NCBI GenBank assembly: GCA_017934595.1
Contig: JAGBJG010000007.1
Coordinates: 57,500 to 121,499, forward strand
Reading direction: 5' to 3'
Length of the DNA: 64,000 nucleotides
Source: Bacilli bacterium
Lineage (GTDB): Bacteria > Bacillota_I > Bacilli_A > RF39 > UBA660
Shown here: positions 36,628-45,843 of the stretch, in pieces
Layout: the number at the start of each line of letters is the position of its first letter
How positions within the stretch are numbered: the first letter of the stretch is position 1
Notes under the pieces: generated by a model
Told to the model about the DNA's origin: nothing
The model's input: only the letters and a program-made list of their open reading frames with translations
Databases searched by the model: none
Made by a program: the position numbers and the translations under genes

Positions 36628-37545
36628 ATGCATATAAGTGTTTTACTTGAACCATCAATTGAATATTTAAATCTTAAAGATGATAGTGTTATTGTTGACT
36701 GCACATTAGGATATGCTGGTCATAGTAGTAACATCTTAAGTAAAATACCTAATGGTAAGTTATATGCATTTGATCAAGATGATGAAGCGATTGTGTCATC
36801 AAATGAAAGATTATCTAAAATTGGTAAAAACTACGAGATAATCAGAAGTAACTTTGTTAATATCAAAGAAGAACTTAATAAAAGAGGTATTAATAAAGTA
36901 GATGGAATATTATATGACTTAGGTGTATCTAGTCCTCAATTAGATGAGGATTATAGAGGATTTAGTTTCCATAAAGATGCACCACTTGATATGAGAATGG
37001 ATACATCAAAAAAATTAAATGCATATGAGGTTGTTAATAATTATTCCAAAGAAGATTTAATTAGAATATTTAGGGATTATGGCGAAGAGGTATATGCATC
37101 AAGTATAGCTAATTCGATATGCCTTTATAGAAAAAATAAAAAAATTGAAACTACATTAGAATTAGTAGATATCATTGAAAAAAGTGTCCCATTTAAATAT
37201 AAAAGAGAACATCATCCAGCAAGAAAAGTATTTCAAGCTATTAGAATTGAAGTAAATGATGAATTAAATGTATTTGAAAAGTCACTTAGGGATGCTTTAG
37301 AATTACTAAATATAGGTGGTAGAATCTGTGTCATTACGTTTCATTCATTAGAAGATAAGATATGTAAAGAAATATTCAAAGAAGTAAGTAGTATTCCTAA
37401 TAGTATGAAACATATGCCGGTAATACCAAAGGAATATGAACCAAAATTTAAAGTTGTTAAAACTGTTACACCTACGGATGAAGAAATAGAAAAAAATCCA
37501 AGAAGTAGAAGTGCTAAATTAAGAGTTATTGAAAGGATATGGTAA
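36628..37545 (+). CDS. rsmH: 16S rRNA (cytosine-1402-N4)-methyltransferase
   Basis: A 305-residue RsmH (MraW). The S-adenosylmethionine site reads DCTLGYAGHSSNIL (usually DxTxGxGGHS), followed by LYDLGVSSPQLD, GFSFHKDAPLDMRMD, ARKVFQAIRIEVNDEL and the C-terminal NPRSRSAKLRV. It methylates C1402 in the ribosomal decoding centre. It overlaps no gene; ftsL starts one base after its stop. Confidence 0.96.
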   Translation: MHISVLLEPSIEYLNLKDDSVIVDCTLGYAGHSSNILSKIPNGKLYAFDQDDEAIVSSNERLSKIGKNYEIIRSNFVNIKEELNKRGINKVDGILYDLGVSSPQLDEDYRGFSFHKDAPLDMRMDTSKKLNAYEVVNNYSKEDLIRIFRDYGEEVYASSIANSICLYRKNKKIETTLELVDIIEKSVPFKYKREHHPARKVFQAIRIEVNDELNVFEKSLRDALELLNIGGRICVITFHSLEDKICKEIFKEVSSIPNSMKHMPVIPKEYEPKFKVVKTVTPTDEEIEKNPRSRSAKLRVIERIW

Positions 37546-37546
37546 T

Positions 37547-37837
37547 ATGAAAACAATTAAAGTTAATAGATTAAGCAAAGGAGAAAAAATGCTATATAGC
37601 ATAGGTTTATTCTCTATTATTGCGACATTATTTATCCAAGTATTTTGTGGTGCTTCTATAGGTAATCTTAATTTAAGCGTTGAAAAATTAAGAGGAGATA
37701 TTAAAATAGAAGAAAAGAAAATCGAAAGTCTAAACATGAAAGTATCTGAATTAACTTCATTTGATAACGTAAAAGGGGTTGTTAAAGATATGGGATTGGC
37801 GTATAATAATGATAATATCATAGTTATTGATGAATAG
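37547..37837 (+). CDS. ftsL: FtsL-like division protein
   Basis: A 96-residue single-span protein. It has a short basic N-terminus, a membrane helix (about 18-38) and a leucine-zipper-like coiled coil (about 45-80). Position between rsmH and a PBP is the classic place of ftsL. FtsL joins DivIC/FtsB and DivIB/FtsQ to activate septal synthesis. Sequence conservation in the family is low, so the call rests on topology and synteny. Confidence 0.85.
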   Translation: MKTIKVNRLSKGEKMLYSIGLFSIIATLFIQVFCGASIGNLNLSVEKLRGDIKIEEKKIESLNMKVSELTSFDNVKGVVKDMGLAYNNDNIIVIDE

Positions 37838-37846
37838 AGGTGCAAT

Positions 37847-39991
37847 ATGAAAAAGGATATCAAAACAGGGAATTGGAAAGCTCCGAAAACTCTTTTTATG
37901 GTATTCTTTTTTTGTATGGCAATTTTAGCAGTTGCATATATTTATATATCAATATCGCCAAAGGTATTTGGTATTAATATGCAGGAATTTGCCTTAACTA
38001 GAAATACATATGAAACGGTATTAAAAGCTAAGAGAGGATCTATTTATGATTCTGATGGTAATACATTAGCGTTAAATGTATATTCGTATACAGTAATCGC
38101 ATATTTATCGCCATCTAGAACTTTGGATCCAGAAAAACCTGAACATGTAGTAGATCCGGCTAAAACGGCAGAAGCTTTGTCGCCAGTGCTTAATATGACT
38201 TATGATGATTTATATAAATTATTAACATTAGAAGATAGATATCAAGTTGAATTAGGACCTGGTGGTAGAGGTATAACAGAACTTAAAAAAGAAGAAATAG
38301 AAAAATTAAATTTACCTGGTATAGATTTTATAGAATCATCTAAAAGATTTTATCCAAATGGAGATTTTGCCTCTTATATCGTTGGATATGCAAAACCTAA
38401 TGAACATGAAATAAATGGTGAATTAGAAACGATTATCGATGGTGAACTTGGAATAGAATCTAAATATGATGAGATGCTTAAGGGTAGTGATGGTTACTTA
38501 AAATATCAACAAGATGCTAAAGGATATCAAATACCTGAAACTAAAGAAGAAAGAATTGATGCTAAAGATGGTAGTGATATTTATTTAACTATTAATTCTA
38601 GTATACAAAGATTTTTGGAAGAGACAATGGATAATGTTGAAGCTAATTATAAATATGAGTGGTTTCAAGTTCATATAATGGACGCTAAAACAGGTGATAT
38701 AGTTGCTTCTGCATCTTCTCCTTCATATGATCCTAATATAAGAGATTTAGTCAATTATGAAAATAATCTTACTGCTATTGTTATTGAACCTGGTTCAGTT
38801 ATGAAGACTTTTACTTATATGTGTGCTATGGAAAAAGGTACATATCAAGGCGATAAGACATTTAAATCTGGAAATATTATAGTTGGGGATACATATATTG
38901 AAGATTGGAATGTACGTGGATGGGGTACTATAACATATGATTATGGTTACATACAATCTAGTAACGTTGGTATAACAAACATATTGCTATATGATAAATT
39001 TATTGATGAATATGATTTAAAAGATTGTCTACTTAAATATGGATTTGGTAATCCTACAGGAGTAGAATTAAATGAAGCTGCTGGTAAATTAGAGTTCTAT
39101 TATCCAATTGAAATAGCTACAGCTGGATTTGGTCAAGGTATTTATGTTACGCCTATTCAAATATTACAAGCATATTCAATAATCGCGAATAATGGTAAAA
39201 TGTTAAAACCACATCTTATTAGTAAGATAGTAGATCCGTCTACAGGTAAAACAACTTATGAAAGAAAAATAGAAGAGTCAGAACAATTGGTTAGTGAAAA
39301 AACAGTTTCTAAAATGAAGGAACTAATGAATGGCGTTGTTAACTCTGATAGTGGTTCAGGTGCTGGATACTCAACTTCAGCTTATGGAATCAACTTGATT
39401 GGTAAGACTGGTACTGCACAAATATATGAAAATGGCAGATATTTGTCTAATCAATATATAAGAAGTTTTGCTGGAATGTTTCCTAAAGATAATCCAAGAT
39501 ATATAATATATGCTGCTTTAAAAAAAGTTTATCCAGATGGTAATGGTGCTATTGGTAGTAGTGTTAAAGAAATAGTAAGAAAAATATCTAAATATTTTAA
39601 TATAACTGAAACTTCTGTGTTACCTAGCTATAATATACCTAGTTATGTTAGTAGAAATACTGAGGGAGTTAGTAAAGCATTAAATGAGCTTAAACTAAAA
39701 CCTATTGTTATAGGTGATGGAGAATATATTATTTCACAGTCTCCTAATAAAGGAAATAAAGTTTTAGAAGGAGAAAAAGTATTCTTACTTACTAATGGTA
39801 ATAAATATATTATGCCTAATATGACTGGATGGTCTAGGAGTGATGTACTAAGTTATTTTAATTTAGTTGGAATTAAAGTTAATATTAATGGTGATGGTTA
39901 TGTTACAAGTCAAAGTGTTAAGAAAAATACTACTTTGACTACAGAGATGGAAGTTACTGTTGAATTAAAAGATAAATATAATACACCTTAG
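37847..39991 (+). CDS. pbpB: class B penicillin-binding protein with two PASTA domains (divisome type)
   Basis: A 714-residue septal transpeptidase. It has an N-terminal anchor (about 18-36), the RGSIYDSDGNTLA motif, S317VMK, SSN (371-373) and K520TGTAQ. Two PASTA domains lie at the C-terminus (about 590-650 and 650-712). In the mraZ-rsmH-ftsL-pbp order this is the FtsI/PBP2B orthologue working with FtsW. It is cotranscribed with ftsL and ends at a terminator; mraY is not here but 20 kb upstream beside another PASTA PBP. Confidence 0.93.
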   Translation: MKKDIKTGNWKAPKTLFMVFFFCMAILAVAYIYISISPKVFGINMQEFALTRNTYETVLKAKRGSIYDSDGNTLALNVYSYTVIAYLSPSRTLDPEKPEHVVDPAKTAEALSPVLNMTYDDLYKLLTLEDRYQVELGPGGRGITELKKEEIEKLNLPGIDFIESSKRFYPNGDFASYIVGYAKPNEHEINGELETIIDGELGIESKYDEMLKGSDGYLKYQQDAKGYQIPETKEERIDAKDGSDIYLTINSSIQRFLEETMDNVEANYKYEWFQVHIMDAKTGDIVASASSPSYDPNIRDLVNYENNLTAIVIEPGSVMKTFTYMCAMEKGTYQGDKTFKSGNIIVGDTYIEDWNVRGWGTITYDYGYIQSSNVGITNILLYDKFIDEYDLKDCLLKYGFGNPTGVELNEAAGKLEFYYPIEIATAGFGQGIYVTPIQILQAYSIIANNGKMLKPHLISKIVDPSTGKTTYERKIEESEQLVSEKTVSKMKELMNGVVNSDSGSGAGYSTSAYGINLIGKTGTAQIYENGRYLSNQYIRSFAGMFPKDNPRYIIYAALKKVYPDGNGAIGSSVKEIVRKISKYFNITETSVLPSYNIPSYVSRNTEGVSKALNELKLKPIVIGDGEYIISQSPNKGNKVLEGEKVFLLTNGNKYIMPNMTGWSRSDVLSYFNLVGIKVNINGDGYVTSQSVKKNTTLTTEMEVTVELKDKYNTP

Positions 39992-40005
39992 GGTGTATTT
40001 TTATT
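39980..40005 (+). terminator. rho-independent terminator
   Basis: AATACACC, loop TTAG and GGTGTATT followed by T, at the end of the mraZ operon. Confidence 0.75.
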
Positions 40006-40071
40006 ATAAAAAGTTGAAATTTTGAATATTTTTGTTATAATAAATAAAAATTAAGCAAAAGGGGAATCTTT

Positions 40072-42639
40072 ATGAATAATGAGATATTAAACAAAATAAA
40101 TGAAAACTTTGATAAGGCTTTTAAAAAATATCGTTTCTTAGATAGAGATGAATGTTTTAATTATGTAGTTAATGTGATAACAGAAAAAGCGGAAAATATA
40201 ATAAAAAATGCTGAAAGTGATAATGAATTAAATCAATTTATAAATGATATTAATAAAGAAATGGAAGATATTATCATTGAATATGTGCATGATGAATTAG
40301 AATTAGATGAACTTACTATAATCCAAGAGTTTATTGAAAATACAAGAAGTAAAAAAATAATCGATAAAATATCTAAATTTTTATATACGGTAAATTATGA
40401 ATTAAGTTCTGATACATATGAAATATTAATTAAATCAAATGAAAAAATAAAAACTGAAACAGAAAGTTTATATAATCAATATAAAGAATGTCTTTCTAAA
40501 ATTGATTCAGATGATCAATGTATTGATAGTGTAACAATGTCATTTATTGGTGCTTATTGTGCTGTTAATAATATTGAAATGATGACTGTATCTTCTGATA
40601 TAAATGTTGAAGAATTACTTAAAGAAGTTGAAAAAGAAGAAACAGAAACTGATGATATCGATAATGAATTACCAGTAGAAGATGAAGAAGAGTCTCCTGA
40701 CGATTATGAATTAAAAGAAATTGAAGAAGAGTCTGAAGATTTATTCTATGACGATGATGACGATATTAAAGGCTTAGATGATCCTGTGAGGATGTATCTT
40801 AAAGAAATAGGTAAAATTCCACTTTTAACTGCTGAAGAAGAAGTTGAACTAGCTAAAAAAATTGAAGATGGAGATATTGATGCTAAAAATAAACTTGCTG
40901 AGGCTAATTTGCGTTTAGTTGTATCAATAGCTAAAAAATATGTAGGTAGAGGAATGCTTTTCCTAGACTTAATCCAAGAAGGTAACTTAGGTGTAATTAA
41001 AGCGGTAGAAAAGTTCGATGCATCAAAGGGATATAAATTTAGCACATATGCTACTTGGTGGATTAGACAAGCTATAACAAGAGCTTTAGCTGATCAATCT
41101 AGAACTATTCGTGTTCCAGTTCATAAGGTTGAAACAATTAATAAAGTAATTAAAGTTAGTCGTAGATTAACTCTTGAATTTGGTAGGGAACCAACTCCAG
41201 AAGAAATTGCTGAAGATATGAATTATAATGTTGATAAGATAAAAGAAATACTTATGTTAACTACTAATGTACCTGTTAGTATTAATACAAAAATAGGTGA
41301 AGATGGCGACACAGAAATTGGCGATATGGTAGCAGACGAAGAAACTATCACACCTGAAGAAAATAGTGAGAAAAGTGTTCTTCGTGCTGATATTGAGAAG
41401 GTATTATCTGATTTAACGAGTAGGGAAGCTAAAGTACTTAAACTTAGATTTGGCTTAGTTGATGGTAGACAAAGAACATTAGAAGAAGTTGGTAAGATGT
41501 TTAATGTAACAAGAGAACGTATTAGACAAATAGAGGCAAAAGGACTACGTAAATTAAGGCTTCCTAAATACGCCCCAGTATTAAAACCTTATCTTTATGA
41601 TGAAGATGTTGATTTACCTACTAATTACGTAAAATCAAGTTTACAAGAACCAGTTACTGTTAAAAAAGATGATGATTTTAGTGATACATATGCAGAATCT
41701 AATGGAAATCGTAAAAGACGAAAAAATCTTTTAGAAAGACTTGCTGGTAATGATACAGAATTAAAAATAAAATTAGTTAACTTATTATATGAACCTGATA
41801 GGGAACTTTGTATTAGAATATATGGTCCTGGATTATTAGATGACACGATTCGTGCTACATATAAAGAACAAGCTAGAATTAATAATATTGTAAGTAATAC
41901 ATTAAATCCTGCTTTAAATAGTGATAATCCTATTAAATATGTAACTGTTAAAGTTGCAAAACAAAAAGCTAAAATTGCTCGATCAGCAGGAATCGCAAAT
42001 GCTAACTTAAAAGAAAACGTTAAGATAAGTGATGCTCCTAAAACATTTGATGAAACTTCTGAACTTAAGCAAGAGGTAAAAATTGAGGTTTCTCCAGCAG
42101 TAACACAATTTAAGAAATTTAAAATCACTCCAGTCAAAGATTTAGTGGATAAAGACGCTGATAGAGTAGTTAGAGTTGAAAATAAAACTAAAGTAAAGAA
42201 AACAAAAAAGACTACTAAAGTAGTTAATGAAGAAAAAGAAAAGAAAAAATCAACTATTATAGTTTCTACTAGAGCTACAAAACATGATAGTTATACAGTA
42301 GAAACTAAGCAAAAATACTTTGAAGCAAAATTCCCATATATTGTAGAAGATGGATGTGTATATAAACATTATCGAGATACTAAATTCTATGATATATTTA
42401 AAAATTGGGATAGGAAATTAGTAAATGTAGTAATAGATAGTGATCTAAGCAATAATTGGAGAGATTTGTTATATTCTAGATTTGGTGATTATCTAGATTC
42501 GTTATATAAAACATCTGATGATGTTAAATGTATTATATATGATGAGATTTTACCACGTATAGATATAAAATTGCATGAGAGATTTGATCCATCATATAAT
42601 TATGCCGAAGCTACTAAAAAGTTATATAAAAAGATTTAG
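40072..42639 (+). CDS. rpoD: primary sigma factor RpoD with large N- and C-terminal extensions
   Basis: An 855-residue sigma-70 factor. Residues 1-230 are an acidic N-terminal region. The core spans about 236-510: [12 protein letters not shown] (region 1.2), the [20 protein letters not shown] and [10 protein letters not shown] motifs (region 2), [13 protein letters not shown] (region 3), and [20 protein letters not shown] (region 4.2). About 345 further residues follow: a segment starting [11 protein letters not shown], a Lys-rich linker (about 705-730) and a final domain containing the [13 protein letters not shown] stretch. Bacillota RpoD is usually about 370 residues and ends shortly after region 4.2. 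The added C-terminal domain is not recognised. Confidence 0.92.
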   Translation: MNNEILNKINENFDKAFKKYRFLDRDECFNYVVNVITEKAENIIKNAESDNELNQFINDINKEMEDIIIEYVHDELELDELTIIQEFIENTRSKKIIDKISKFLYTVNYELSSDTYEILIKSNEKIKTETESLYNQYKECLSKIDSDDQCIDSVTMSFIGAYCAVNNIEMMTVSSDINVEELLKEVEKEETETDDIDNELPVEDEEESPDDYELKEIEEESEDLFYDDDDDIKGLDDPVRMYLKEIGKIPLLTAEEEVELAKKIEDGDIDAKNKLAEANLRLVVSIAKKYVGRGMLFLDLIQEGNLGVIKAVEKFDASKGYKFSTYATWWIRQAITRALADQSRTIRVPVHKVETINKVIKVSRRLTLEFGREPTPEEIAEDMNYNVDKIKEILMLTTNVPVSINTKIGEDGDTEIGDMVADEETITPEENSEKSVLRADIEKVLSDLTSREAKVLKLRFGLVDGRQRTLEEVGKMFNVTRERIRQIEAKGLRKLRLPKYAPVLKPYLYDEDVDLPTNYVKSSLQEPVTVKKDDDFSDTYAESNGNRKRRKNLLERLAGNDTELKIKLVNLLYEPDRELCIRIYGPGLLDDTIRATYKEQARINNIVSNTLNPALNSDNPIKYVTVKVAKQKAKIARSAGIANANLKENVKISDAPKTFDETSELKQEVKIEVSPAVTQFKKFKITPVKDLVDKDADRVVRVENKTKVKKTKKTTKVVNEEKEKKKSTIIVSTRATKHDSYTVETKQKYFEAKFPYIVEDGCVYKHYRDTKFYDIFKNWDRKLVNVVIDSDLSNNWRDLLYSRFGDYLDSLYKTSDDVKCIIYDEILPRIDIKLHERFDPSYNYAEATKKLYKKI

Positions 42640-42660
42640 ATAATTCTAAATCTTTTTTAA
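42625..42660. terminator. terminator between rpoD and lexA
   Basis: AAAAAGATTTAGA/TCTAAATCTTTTTT hairpin flanked by A- and T-runs, between the converging rpoD and lexA; probably used from both sides. Confidence 0.7.
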
Positions 42661-43278
42661 TTATATTTTTCTATATAGACCAATAGCTTTGCCTAAGATT
42701 GTAACGTTAGGTAAGATAATTGGTGCCATTGTATCATTTTCTGGTTGTAATCTAATATAACCATTTTCTTTATAGAATGTTTTTAATGTAACTTCATTTT
42801 CATCTGTCATTGCTACAATGATTTCTCCATTGTGTGCAGTTTTACTTCTTTTAACGATTACAATATCACCATCTAATATACCGGCGTTAATCATAGATGT
42901 TCCAGATACTTTTAAAGTAAATACTTCTTCTCCTTTTGGTACTAATGATACAGGTAATGCGAAGAACTCATTTGGAGTTTCAATTGCTTCGATTGGTGAA
43001 CCTGCAGTAATTTTACCAAGTAGGGGAACTTCAACGATATCCTCATTTTGATTTGCATATTCATTATCTACAAGTAATTCAATAGCTCTGTTTTTAGAAC
43101 CATCTTTTTTAATCACGCCTTTATCTTCTAATCCTTTTAAATGTGAATGTATTGTAGCTGGACTAGATATATCTAGTGCTTTACCAATTTCTCTAATAGT
43201 AGGTGGGTATCCATGTGATACCATAAATTCTTTTATGTACTTAAGTACATCTTCTTGTCTACGAGTTAATTTCTCCAT
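42661..43278 (-). CDS. lexA: SOS repressor LexA
   Basis: A 205-residue repressor. The N-terminal winged helix (1-65) contains GYPPTIREIGKAL and SSPATIHSHLKGLEDKG. The Ala-Gly self-cleavage site is at A92-G93 (KITAGSP). The catalytic serine lies in SGTSMINAGI (S128) and the lysine at about 166. RecA filaments trigger self-cleavage, which releases SOS genes. It is divergent from a small SOS membrane peptide gene, as in Bacillus (lexA-yneA). Its promoter contains a LexA box, so it is autoregulated. Confidence 0.96.
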   Translation of the reverse strand: MEKLTRRQEDVLKYIKEFMVSHGYPPTIREIGKALDISSPATIHSHLKGLEDKGVIKKDGSKNRAIELLVDNEYANQNEDIVEVPLLGKITAGSPIEAIETPNEFFALPVSLVPKGEEVFTLKVSGTSMINAGILDGDIVIVKRSKTAHNGEIIVAMTDENEVTLKTFYKENGYIRLQPENDTMAPIILPNVTILGKAIGLYRKI

Positions 43279-43305
43279 ATTATAGCCTCCTTAACTTATA
43301 AATAA

Positions 43306-43334
43306 ATTATACAACATATATTCGTGTTTGTCAA
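43306..43334 (-). promoter_or_regulatory. lexA promoter with internal LexA box
   Basis: On the minus strand TTGACA (43334-43329) is 17 bases from TATAAT (43311-43306). The spacer holds CGAATATATGTTG (43324-43312), one change from the ideal left half-site. A weaker AAACAAATGTTT palindrome lies just upstream. Confidence 0.8.
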
Positions 43335-43376
43335 ACATTTGTTTTAATAAAGAAATTTACACCAAAATGTAAAATA

Positions 43377-43427
43377 CGAAAAAAAGTTCGTATTGTTATT
43401 GACACGAACATAATTTCGTAGTAGAAT
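43377..43427 (+). promoter_or_regulatory. promoter of the YneA-like gene with two LexA boxes
   Basis: TTGACA (43399-43404) and TAGAAT (43422-43427) are 17 bases apart. CGAAAAAAAGTTCG (43377-43390) and CGAACATAATTTCG (43405-43418) each differ from CGAAC-N4-GTTCG at one position and flank the -35. Tight SOS control of the following peptide is expected. Confidence 0.8.
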
Positions 43428-43452
43428 GTAATTAGTAAAGGAGGAAACATAT

Positions 43453-43602
43453 ATGGAAAAAGTATTAGAAAGGTTAAATGGTAATGTATTAATAGTATTA
43501 TTTGTCGTAACTATATTATCATCAACAATCTTTATGGGATTAAGTGAAAGGAAACTAGCGAGTGTTTCTTCTAACAATTCCAATATCGTCGAGACTATTT
43601 AG
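43453..43602 (+). CDS. small SOS-induced membrane peptide (YneA-like division inhibitor)
   Basis: A 49-residue peptide with one membrane helix (about 11-30) and a short polar tail. GGAGG lies before the ATG and a terminator follows. It is divergent from lexA and has two LexA boxes in its promoter, which is the arrangement of yneA in Bacillus and of other SOS cell-division inhibitors. Unlike YneA it lacks a LysM domain, so it resembles the shorter single-span inhibitors. Function is inferred from position and control. Confidence 0.7.
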   Translation: MEKVLERLNGNVLIVLFVVTILSSTIFMGLSERKLASVSSNNSNIVETI

Positions 43603-43613
43603 TCTTTTTTTTG
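43592..43613 (+). terminator. rho-independent terminator
   Basis: GACT, loop ATTT and AGTC followed by eight T, overlapping the stop of the SOS peptide. Confidence 0.7.
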
Positions 43614-43669
43614 TATATCAGTTGAAATAAATTTATAAGTTTAGTATAATTAATTAAGGAGATGATAAA

Positions 43670-43885
43670 ATGCCATTTTTAATAGATTTATTACAAATAT
43701 TAGGTGGTTTTATAGTTGGAGGTATCGCTGGATTCTTCTTAGCTAGACATTATATGCAAAAGTATCTAAAGAAAAACCCACCAATTAATGAACAAATGAT
43801 TAAAGCTATGATGAGTCAAATGGGTAGAACTCCATCACAAAAGCAAGTTAATCAAATGATGAAATCAATGTCTAAATATATGTAG
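43670..43885 (+). CDS. yneF: YneF family (UPF0154) membrane protein
   Basis: A 71-residue protein. A single membrane helix (about 8-24) with [19 protein letters not shown] is followed by [20 protein letters not shown] and [10 protein letters not shown], the conserved core of UPF0154. The gene is found near lexA-yneA in Bacillus too. Molecular function unknown. AGGAG precedes the ATG. Confidence 0.92.
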   Translation: MPFLIDLLQILGGFIVGGIAGFFLARHYMQKYLKKNPPINEQMIKAMMSQMGRTPSQKQVNQMMKSMSKYM

Positions 43886-43927
43886 ACATTTTTTTTATAC
43901 TATTTCATATAATTAATTGGTGATTAT

Positions 43928-45211
43928 ATGAAGCTTTTAGATCTTATAAAACTAGTAAATGGTAAATTAAATAATATATCAAGTACAAAGAAAATTATTA
44001 ATTCATTTAAATTAGATAGTAGATCTATTACTAATGGTGATGTTTTCATCGCGATTAATAAAGGATATTTATATATAGAAGACGCGATTAATAATGGAGC
44101 TATATGTATTATTACAGATAAAGATATAAGATTAAAAACTAAAGTATGTATCATTAAAGTAGAAGATATGTCAGAGGCTTTATTAAAAATAGTTAGTTAT
44201 ATAAGGAATAAGTATAGTCATATACCATTAATCGCTATTACGGGTTCAGTTGGAAAAACAACTACTAAAGAATTATTAAGTGATATATTATCTACTAATT
44301 ATAAAATACTTAAAAATGATGGTAGTAAAAATAATTATATCGGTATATCAGAGACGATGTTTAATTTAAATAATGATTATGATATTGTTATCTTAGAAGT
44401 AGGTATGAATCATTTAAATGAAATAGAGAAAATTAGTAAAGCTATTAAACCTAATATTTCAGCTATTACTAATATAGGAACATCACATATTGGTAATTTA
44501 GGTAGTATTAAAAATATCTTAAAAGCTAAACTAGAAATAGTAAGTGGTATGGATAATGGTAGATTAGTTATACCATACTTAGATAAAAGATTAAGACATC
44601 TTAAATATGATGATATAAATAAATGTAATGATATTAAAATATCAAATATAACTATAGATAACACTATGCTTTTTAATTTAAAATATCATGATAAAGAATA
44701 TAATATTAATTTTAATATACCTAATAAAGCATATATTTCTAATATACTAATTGCCTTTGAAATAGCCACATATTTTACTATTGATATAAATAGTATTATT
44801 AATAGTATAAATAATTATAGAAATATGAAATCTAGAATGGATATAATAAAAAAGAGTAAATATACAATTATAAATGATACATATAATAGTAGTTATGAAT
44901 CTATAAAAGGTGTATTAAATTTTTTAAAACAACTTGATACTAACAAATTAGTTATATTAGGTGATATTAAAGAGTTAGGTAAATATAGTATAAAAATACA
45001 TAAAAGAATAAACAAATTATTAAAAGGTATATATAAAGAAAATATATTATTAGTTGGTGAATATACTAGTTATATAAAAGGTATACATTTTAATAATAAT
45101 GAAGATATTATTGATTATTTAAAGAAATTTAATTTAAATAATTATACAATTTTAGTAAAAGGATCTAGGGCTATGCATATGGAAGATATAGTTGATTTTT
45201 TAAAGAAATAG
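43928..45211 (+). CDS. murF: UDP-MurNAc-tripeptide--D-Ala-D-Ala ligase
   Basis: A 427-residue Mur ligase. The N-terminal MurF domain contains FKLDSRSITNGDVFIAI. The ATP loop is ITGSVGKTTTKELL, and the central domain has EVGMNHLNEIEKISKAIKP and TNIGTSHIGNLGS. It adds D-Ala-D-Ala to the peptidoglycan precursor in the cytoplasm. A terminator and the sigma-H-like comEA promoter follow immediately. No ddl gene is in the window. Confidence 0.92.
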   Translation: MKLLDLIKLVNGKLNNISSTKKIINSFKLDSRSITNGDVFIAINKGYLYIEDAINNGAICIITDKDIRLKTKVCIIKVEDMSEALLKIVSYIRNKYSHIPLIAITGSVGKTTTKELLSDILSTNYKILKNDGSKNNYIGISETMFNLNNDYDIVILEVGMNHLNEIEKISKAIKPNISAITNIGTSHIGNLGSIKNILKAKLEIVSGMDNGRLVIPYLDKRLRHLKYDDINKCNDIKISNITIDNTMLFNLKYHDKEYNINFNIPNKAYISNILIAFEIATYFTIDINSIINSINNYRNMKSRMDIIKKSKYTIINDTYNSSYESIKGVLNFLKQLDTNKLVILGDIKELGKYSIKIHKRINKLLKGIYKENILLVGEYTSYIKGIHFNNNEDIIDYLKKFNLNNYTILVKGSRAMHMEDIVDFLKK

Positions 45212-45228
45212 AAATATTTCTTTTTTTT
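45203..45228 (+). terminator. rho-independent terminator
   Basis: AAGAAATA, loop GAAA and TATTTCTT followed by T, at the end of murF. The comEA -35 element begins at its last base. Confidence 0.65.
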
Positions 45229-45257
45229 AGAGGAAATTTAAAAGTTTTGGCGTATTT
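45229..45257 (+). promoter_or_regulatory. sigma-H-like (competence sigma) promoter of comEA-comEC
   Basis: AGAGGAAAT (45229-45237) fits the Bacillus sigma-H -35 consensus RNAGGAWWW at every position. After 11 bases GGCGTATTT (45249-45257) fits the -10 consensus RNNGAATWW except for one base. The bacteriocin exporter at 54.7 kb has almost the same 45 bases. No sigma-A -35/-10 pair is seen here. Confidence 0.75.
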
Positions 45258-45276
45258 AATTAATAGGAGGTGAATT

Positions 45277-45843
45277 ATGAAAAAGATATTAGTCTTTGTA
45301 AGTATTCTATTAATAGTAAATATATTTATTTATGGAACTAGTACTATTCATGCATTAGAATATCAAAAGATAACAGTAGATATAAAAGGTGCGGTAAAAA
45401 ATCCTGGTGTATATGAAATAGATGCAGATACGACTACTTATGAACTTATTAAATTAGCAGGTGGACTTAGAAGTTATGCTGATACTAGTTTAATTAATTT
45501 AAGCAAAAAGTTAAAGGATGAAGATGTAGTAATTATTTATACTATAGATGAAGTTAATAGTCTAACATCAGGTGATAGATCAGTTAAAGTAGTAGAAAAA
45601 GAATGTATGTGTCCCAAAATATCAAATGTCTCATGTGTTAATACAAAAAATATAAATATCATCAATATTAATACTGCGTCATTAGAAGAACTACAAAAAT
45701 TAAGTGGTATAGGTAAAAGTAAAGCAGAAGCTATTATAGAATATAGGAAGAATAATCCTTTTACTAAAATAGAAGATATTATGAATGTAAAAGGTATAGG
45801 TAAATCATTATATGAAAAGAATAAAGAATCTATTGGAGTCTAA
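45277..45843 (+). CDS. comEA: competence protein ComEA (DNA receptor)
   Basis: A 188-residue protein with an N-terminal signal/anchor (about 4-22), an SLBB domain (about 30-85, VDIKGAVKNPGVYEIDADTT) and a C-terminal helix-hairpin-helix pair (about 125-185, INTASLEELQKLSGIGKSKA and MNVKGIGKSLYEKNK). ComEA binds incoming DNA outside the membrane and hands it to ComEC. It overlaps comEC by 32 bases. A sigma-H-like promoter lies 20 bases before the ATG. Confidence 0.92.
   Translation: MKKILVFVSILLIVNIFIYGTSTIHALEYQKITVDIKGAVKNPGVYEIDADTTTYELIKLAGGLRSYADTSLINLSKKLKDEDVVIIYTIDEVNSLTSGDRSVKVVEKECMCPKISNVSCVNTKNINIININTASLEELQKLSGIGKSKAEAIIEYRKNNPFTKIEDIMNVKGIGKSLYEKNKESIGV

Noticed and set aside
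37788..37803. TTGGCGTATAAT as a third sigma-H-like promoter
   Set aside because: It lies inside ftsL coding sequence and lacks the AGGAWWW element 11 bases upstream.
41625..42137. 170-codon minus-strand frame inside rpoD
   Set aside because: It raised the question whether the rpoD extension is coding. The plus strand stays open through the whole extension with normal codon use, while the minus frame has no start signals.
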